Below are positions 61,199-64,000 of a DNA stretch of 64,000 nucleotides, one piece after another. Origin of the DNA: Clostridium sp. (GTDB lineage: Bacteria; Bacillota; Clostridia; Clostridiales; Clostridiaceae). The DNA lies in NCBI RefSeq assembly GCF_029267215.1, contig NZ_JARIDH010000071.1:1-64000 (forward strand), read 5' to 3'. A program made the position numbers and the translations under genes. Positions within the stretch are counted from its first letter, which is position 1. Every line of letters begins with the position of its first letter. The notes under the pieces were generated by a model. That model saw only the letters and a program-made list of their open reading frames with translations. It was not told the DNA's origin and searched no databases.

Positions 61199-62470
61199 AT
61201 GAGGGTACTAATAATTGAAGGTCAGAATTTTATAAGCAGGTATATAGCTAAAAAGTTTTTTGAAGAAGGAAATGAGGTTCATCTTCTTGGTGACTGCTCT
61301 ATAAAAAGTGATTACATAGTTCACGATATAAAGGTAGAAGATGATGAGTTTGAAAGTTTATTAAGCAAAGAACTTTTTGATATTATAATAGATTCATCAA
61401 AAATAAATAATGAAAAAAAAGTGTTTGATATAAATGTTAAAAACATAGAGAAAATCGTAAAATTGTCAAAAAATAATAAGGTTAAGAAATTAGTTTTATT
61501 ATCAAGCACAGACATATATAAAGATGATTTATATATTGATGAGAAAAGCAAAATTATTCCTAAAAGTGCATATGGAATTAGTATGCTTGCTTATGAAGAA
61601 TACTATAATATTTATAAGGAAATTTATAGTGTTGATCTTAGAATTTTAAGAATATCTAATATATATGATTTTGATTTAGATAACACAGATAAAGAACTTA
61701 GGGAAATTATACTAGGTTTTTTTAATGAAGAGAAAATATCAAATTCGCTAAGTGAGAATTCAAAAGATTATATATGCATTAAGGATGTTGTTGAAGGTGT
61801 TTATAAGGCATCATTTAGAAGCGGAAGTTATGTATATAATTTATCTTATGGAAAAAGTTATTCAGGAAAAGAAATATTTGAAATACTTAAAGTTATAGAA
61901 TTTAGTCATAAATATTCAAGGAGAAAAGATAAAAATAAATTTGAATTAAGTAACAATTTAGCTGTTAAGGAGCTTGGATGGAAAACTAATGTTTGTTTTG
62001 AAGAGGGTATTTATTTTTTAGTTAATTCTTTAAAATCAAAAGAAGTTAAGAAAAACAAAAGAAATAATAAAATTCTTTTGTTTTTAATATTTAATATTCT
62101 TTTGTTTCCTGTTATGTGTTTTTTTTGTAATAAGGCTAACACTGAATATGAAATACATATTTTAAATTTAGTAATGTTTTTAGGCGTATTAATTTCTTCT
62201 ATTCTTGGAGTTAAAGAAGGATTAATAAATGGACTTTTTGCAAGTGCAGTACTTATTTTTAGAGTTATTTTAGGAATTTATTATAATGATGCAAATTTAG
62301 AGAGATATATTGCTTGTATGATAAGCAATGTAATTATGTATATAGCAACAAGTTTACTTATTGGAATTATAATTGATAGAAATAAAAAAGAAATTAAAAA
62401 AGTTGAAATTAAGTATAATACAATGCGCGATAAATTTAATTTCATTTGTAAGTTATATAAAGAGGATTAA
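61199..62470 (+). CDS. Degenerate epimerase/dehydratase-like protein fused to a membrane domain
   Basis: A 423-residue protein. Residues 1-285 follow the extended SDR (UDP-sugar epimerase) fold: a GxxGxxG loop is expected near residue 8 but reads IEGQNFISRYI, and the catalytic YxxxK reads YGISM. Residues about 105-110 retain SST. So NAD binding and catalysis are probably lost. Residues 295-405 form about four membrane helices, ending in a charged tail. The fusion suggests a membrane-bound, sugar-nucleotide-binding sensor or scaffold rather than an enzyme. It follows the LCP gene and precedes the phosphatase gene. Confidence 0.75.
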   Translation: MRVLIIEGQNFISRYIAKKFFEEGNEVHLLGDCSIKSDYIVHDIKVEDDEFESLLSKELFDIIIDSSKINNEKKVFDINVKNIEKIVKLSKNNKVKKLVLLSSTDIYKDDLYIDEKSKIIPKSAYGISMLAYEEYYNIYKEIYSVDLRILRISNIYDFDLDNTDKELREIILGFFNEEKISNSLSENSKDYICIKDVVEGVYKASFRSGSYVYNLSYGKSYSGKEIFEILKVIEFSHKYSRRKDKNKFELSNNLAVKELGWKTNVCFEEGIYFLVNSLKSKEVKKNKRNNKILLFLIFNILLFPVMCFFCNKANTEYEIHILNLVMFLGVLISSILGVKEGLINGLFASAVLIFRVILGIYYNDANLERYIACMISNVIMYIATSLLIGIIIDRNKKEIKKVEIKYNTMRDKFNFICKLYKED

Positions 62471-62490
62471 TAATTTAAAATAATAAAAGA

Positions 62491-62571
62491 AAGGAGAGCT
62501 ACTAGTCAATAGATTAAAAAGCTAATCAAAAAATATATAGTTGACTATGTGTTAAGTAGCATTAAGATATG
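62491..62571 (+). promoter_or_regulatory. SD-bridging hairpin leader of the PHP phosphatase gene
   Basis: AAGGAG (62491-62496) is 72 nt upstream of the ATG at 62569. Between them GCTACT (62498-62503) pairs with AGTAGC (62555-62560), AGTCAA (62504-62509) with TTGACT (62541-62546) and GATT (62512-62515) with AATC (62524-62527). Folded, the stem brings the SD to about 9 nt from the ATG, which has no other ribosome site. Nested pairs suggest a real structure. Confidence 0.7.
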
Positions 62572-63342
62572 ATAGATATACATTCACATATAATACCTAA
62601 TATAGATGATGGTTCAAAGGGCATTAATATGTCATTAGCTATGTTGAAGAGAGCTTGTGAATCAGGAACTAGTAAAATAGTTGCAACACCTCATTTCTTT
62701 AGAGGATATTGGGTTGAAAATAAGAAAGTAGTTAAAGAAAAGGTTGACGAATTAAATAAACTAGCTAAGGATAATAATTTAAATATTGAAATATATGCAG
62801 GACAAGAAGTCTTTTTTACAGATCACATATTAGAAGATTTTAATAATGGAGAAATTGGGACTATAAATGGCTCAAGATATATGCTTATAGAATTTCCTAT
62901 GGATAGAATTAATTTTCAAAAGGCTATAGATGGTGTTTATGAGCTTAAAATAAGAGGAATAGTTCCTATAATAGCTCATCCAGAAAGATATGTTGATTTT
63001 ATAAATAATCCAGAAAAGATAAATCAGTTTATTGAAGAGGGATATCTATTTCAATTAAATGGAGGAAGTATTACTGGAATGTTTGGAAAAGAAGTTAAAA
63101 AAACAGCAGAAATATTCTTAGAACACAATATTTATAGTTTCCTAGGTTCAGATGCACATAGTGATGGAAATAGAAATACAAGTTTAGAAAAAGCATGTGA
63201 AACTCTTAATAAGTTAAGTAGAGGTTTAAGCAAAAGATTTGAACAAAATGCACTAGCTTTACTTAATGATGAAAAGTTAACATTCCATGGGGAAAAGGTT
63301 AAAAAGAAGAAAAAAGGACTTTTCTCATTCTTTAGAAAGTAA
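62569..63342 (+). CDS. PHP-domain tyrosine-protein phosphatase (CpsB/YwqE type)
   Basis: A 257-residue manganese-dependent phosphatase starting MIDIHSHIIPNIDDG. Metal ligands are seen in IDIHSHI, VATPHF, AGQEVF, AHPERY and GSDAHS. CpsB/YwqE enzymes dephosphorylate the tyrosine kinase that controls capsule synthesis; the kinase gene is not adjacent here. The C-terminus is a lysine-rich tail (KKKKKGLFSFFRK) that may bind membranes. The start codon depends on a remote SD (see the leader at 62491). It closes the envelope polysaccharide group. Confidence 0.93.
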   Translation: MIDIHSHIIPNIDDGSKGINMSLAMLKRACESGTSKIVATPHFFRGYWVENKKVVKEKVDELNKLAKDNNLNIEIYAGQEVFFTDHILEDFNNGEIGTINGSRYMLIEFPMDRINFQKAIDGVYELKIRGIVPIIAHPERYVDFINNPEKINQFIEEGYLFQLNGGSITGMFGKEVKKTAEIFLEHNIYSFLGSDAHSDGNRNTSLEKACETLNKLSRGLSKRFEQNALALLNDEKLTFHGEKVKKKKKGLFSFFRK

Positions 63343-63369
63343 TTCAGGTTTAAAATAGGTCTAAATAAA

Positions 63370-63411
63370 AAAAAGTGATGTATGCAACTAATTTTGCATA
63401 CGTCACTTTTT
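63370..63411. terminator. Bidirectional terminator between convergent genes
   Basis: Bases 63370-63387 pair with 63394-63411 (18 bp with one G-U) with an A-run on the left and T-run on the right. It serves the phosphatase gene and the minus-strand gene ending at 63410. Confidence 0.9.
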
Positions 63412-63865
63412 AAATTCTTTTATTTATAAAATTTGAGTTGTCTTCCATAAGTACGGAGAATTGGGTTTTCTTAATCCAGCCGTTACAGTTTATTTTTGAC
63501 TCTGTATTAAGTAAGGAGTAGTACCAAATTTCATTGTTTATTTCAGCTTCATCAATAATTTTTACTTGAGTTTTTTCTTTGAGTTTATTTATAGGATATG
63601 AATCATCAGATGGTGCTAAGTAAATTGTTGCATGAGAAAGAGTAACTCCATATCTAAATTCAGGTTCATTATAGTTTATTATTAAATTTTTTTTGATTTT
63701 GATTTCTGATTTATTATGGGATACCCCTTTATATTTTGAAAGTTGATTATTTAAGGTTAAAATTTGTCTTTTGTATTCAATAACCTTAATATTACACTGA
63801 TAAAAAACAAATCCTACTGCACCTATGGCAAGTAGAATTACTATTACACAAAAAATAGCTACCAT
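63410..63865 (-). CDS. Membrane-anchored protein with SH3b-like domain
   Basis: A 151-residue protein with an N-terminal membrane helix (2-23), a coiled-coil linker (30-45) and a C-terminal bacterial SH3-like beta domain (about 75-140: ATIYLAPSDDSYPINKL, IWYYSL, GWIKK). Such domains often bind cell-wall peptides. AAGGAG precedes the ATG. The stop codon is at the edge of the shared terminator. The gene complement beyond 63865 is outside the window. Confidence 0.8.
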   Translation of the reverse strand: MVAIFCVIVILLAIGAVGFVFYQCNIKVIEYKRQILTLNNQLSKYKGVSHNKSEIKIKKNLIINYNEPEFRYGVTLSHATIYLAPSDDSYPINKLKEKTQVKIIDEAEINNEIWYYSLLNTESKINCNGWIKKTQFSVLMEDNSNFINKRI

Positions 63866-64000
63866 CTAAAACTCCTTAAAAAAGTATTTACTATAATATA
63901 TTTTGAAAGTTTTAGATTAATTACATAAATTAATTTTAATAGTTGATTTATTATTTCAGTTATTTTTCTATTTTATTTTTCATGAAATCATCTCAAAAAT

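Noticed and set aside
61199..62470. Active UDP-sugar epimerase
   Set aside because: Both the NAD-binding glycine motif and the YxxxK catalytic pair are missing.

Overview
The window is AT-rich (roughly 27-30% GC by eye) low-GC Firmicute chromosome. AGGAGG-type ribosome sites, frequent TTG/GTG starts, strong U-tailed terminators and recognisable loci (the Cht heme locus with NEAT proteins ChtD/ChtE, hemO, a Cys-type anaerobic sulfatase, sbcDC, ackA) point to Clostridium perfringens or a very close relative. Species assignment is by recognition, not by a search.

Layout. 1-570: 3' part of an IS30-family insertion sequence. 0.9-5.2 kb: copper homeostasis (CsoR repressor with a clear promoter/operator, three-MBD CopA ATPase, CopZ chaperone). 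5.5-6.9 kb: an unknown gene and a decayed repeat region. 6.9-10.8 kb: divergent PAS histidine kinase and acyltransferase-3 membrane protein. 11.0-16.0 kb: four-gene operon of unknown function (membrane protein, long coiled-coil protein with a possible DUF4145/HEPN-like N-terminus, YARHG-domain protein, anchored protein). 16.2-21.6 kb (minus strand): MscS channel, malate permease-like transporter, malic enzyme, LysR regulator, heme oxygenase. 22-26.7 kb: sbcDC. 27-29 kb: ackA and an AraC-family regulator. 29.2-39.5 kb: Cht heme-acquisition locus (ChtD, ChtE, sortase, heme lipoprotein, FecCD permease, ATPase, two exporter-type ABC half-transporters, DUF454 and YgbA-like proteins), with a Fur-like box upstream. 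39.7-41.5 kb: BFD-like 2Fe-2S protein and sulfatase. 41.7-45.6 kb (minus): two-component system co-operonic with a solute-binding protein. 45.9-50.2 kb: antiporter, small acidic protein, initiator tRNA, unknown coiled-coil protein, galE. 50.5-60.0 kb: a ZorA/ZorB-like (MotA/MotB-type) pair, an EAL phosphodiesterase, and an operon of degenerate J-protein, GrpE-like protein, Hsp70 and TPR protein. 60.1-63.9 kb: envelope polysaccharide genes (LCP ligase, degenerate epimerase fused to membrane segments, PHP-type phosphatase) and an SH3-like protein.

Two things stand out. First, three genes have a good Shine-Dalgarno sequence separated from the start codon by a structured insert; two of these inserts (before copA and before the YARHG gene) are clearly related in sequence up to the ATG, and the third (before the PHP phosphatase) is a hairpin that would restore SD-ATG spacing to about 9 nt. 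Second, the ZorAB-like motor pair lies next to a second, specialised Hsp70 machine whose J-protein has lost the HPD motif. I cannot tell from sequence alone whether the two halves form one system. All alignments and pairings below were done by hand.
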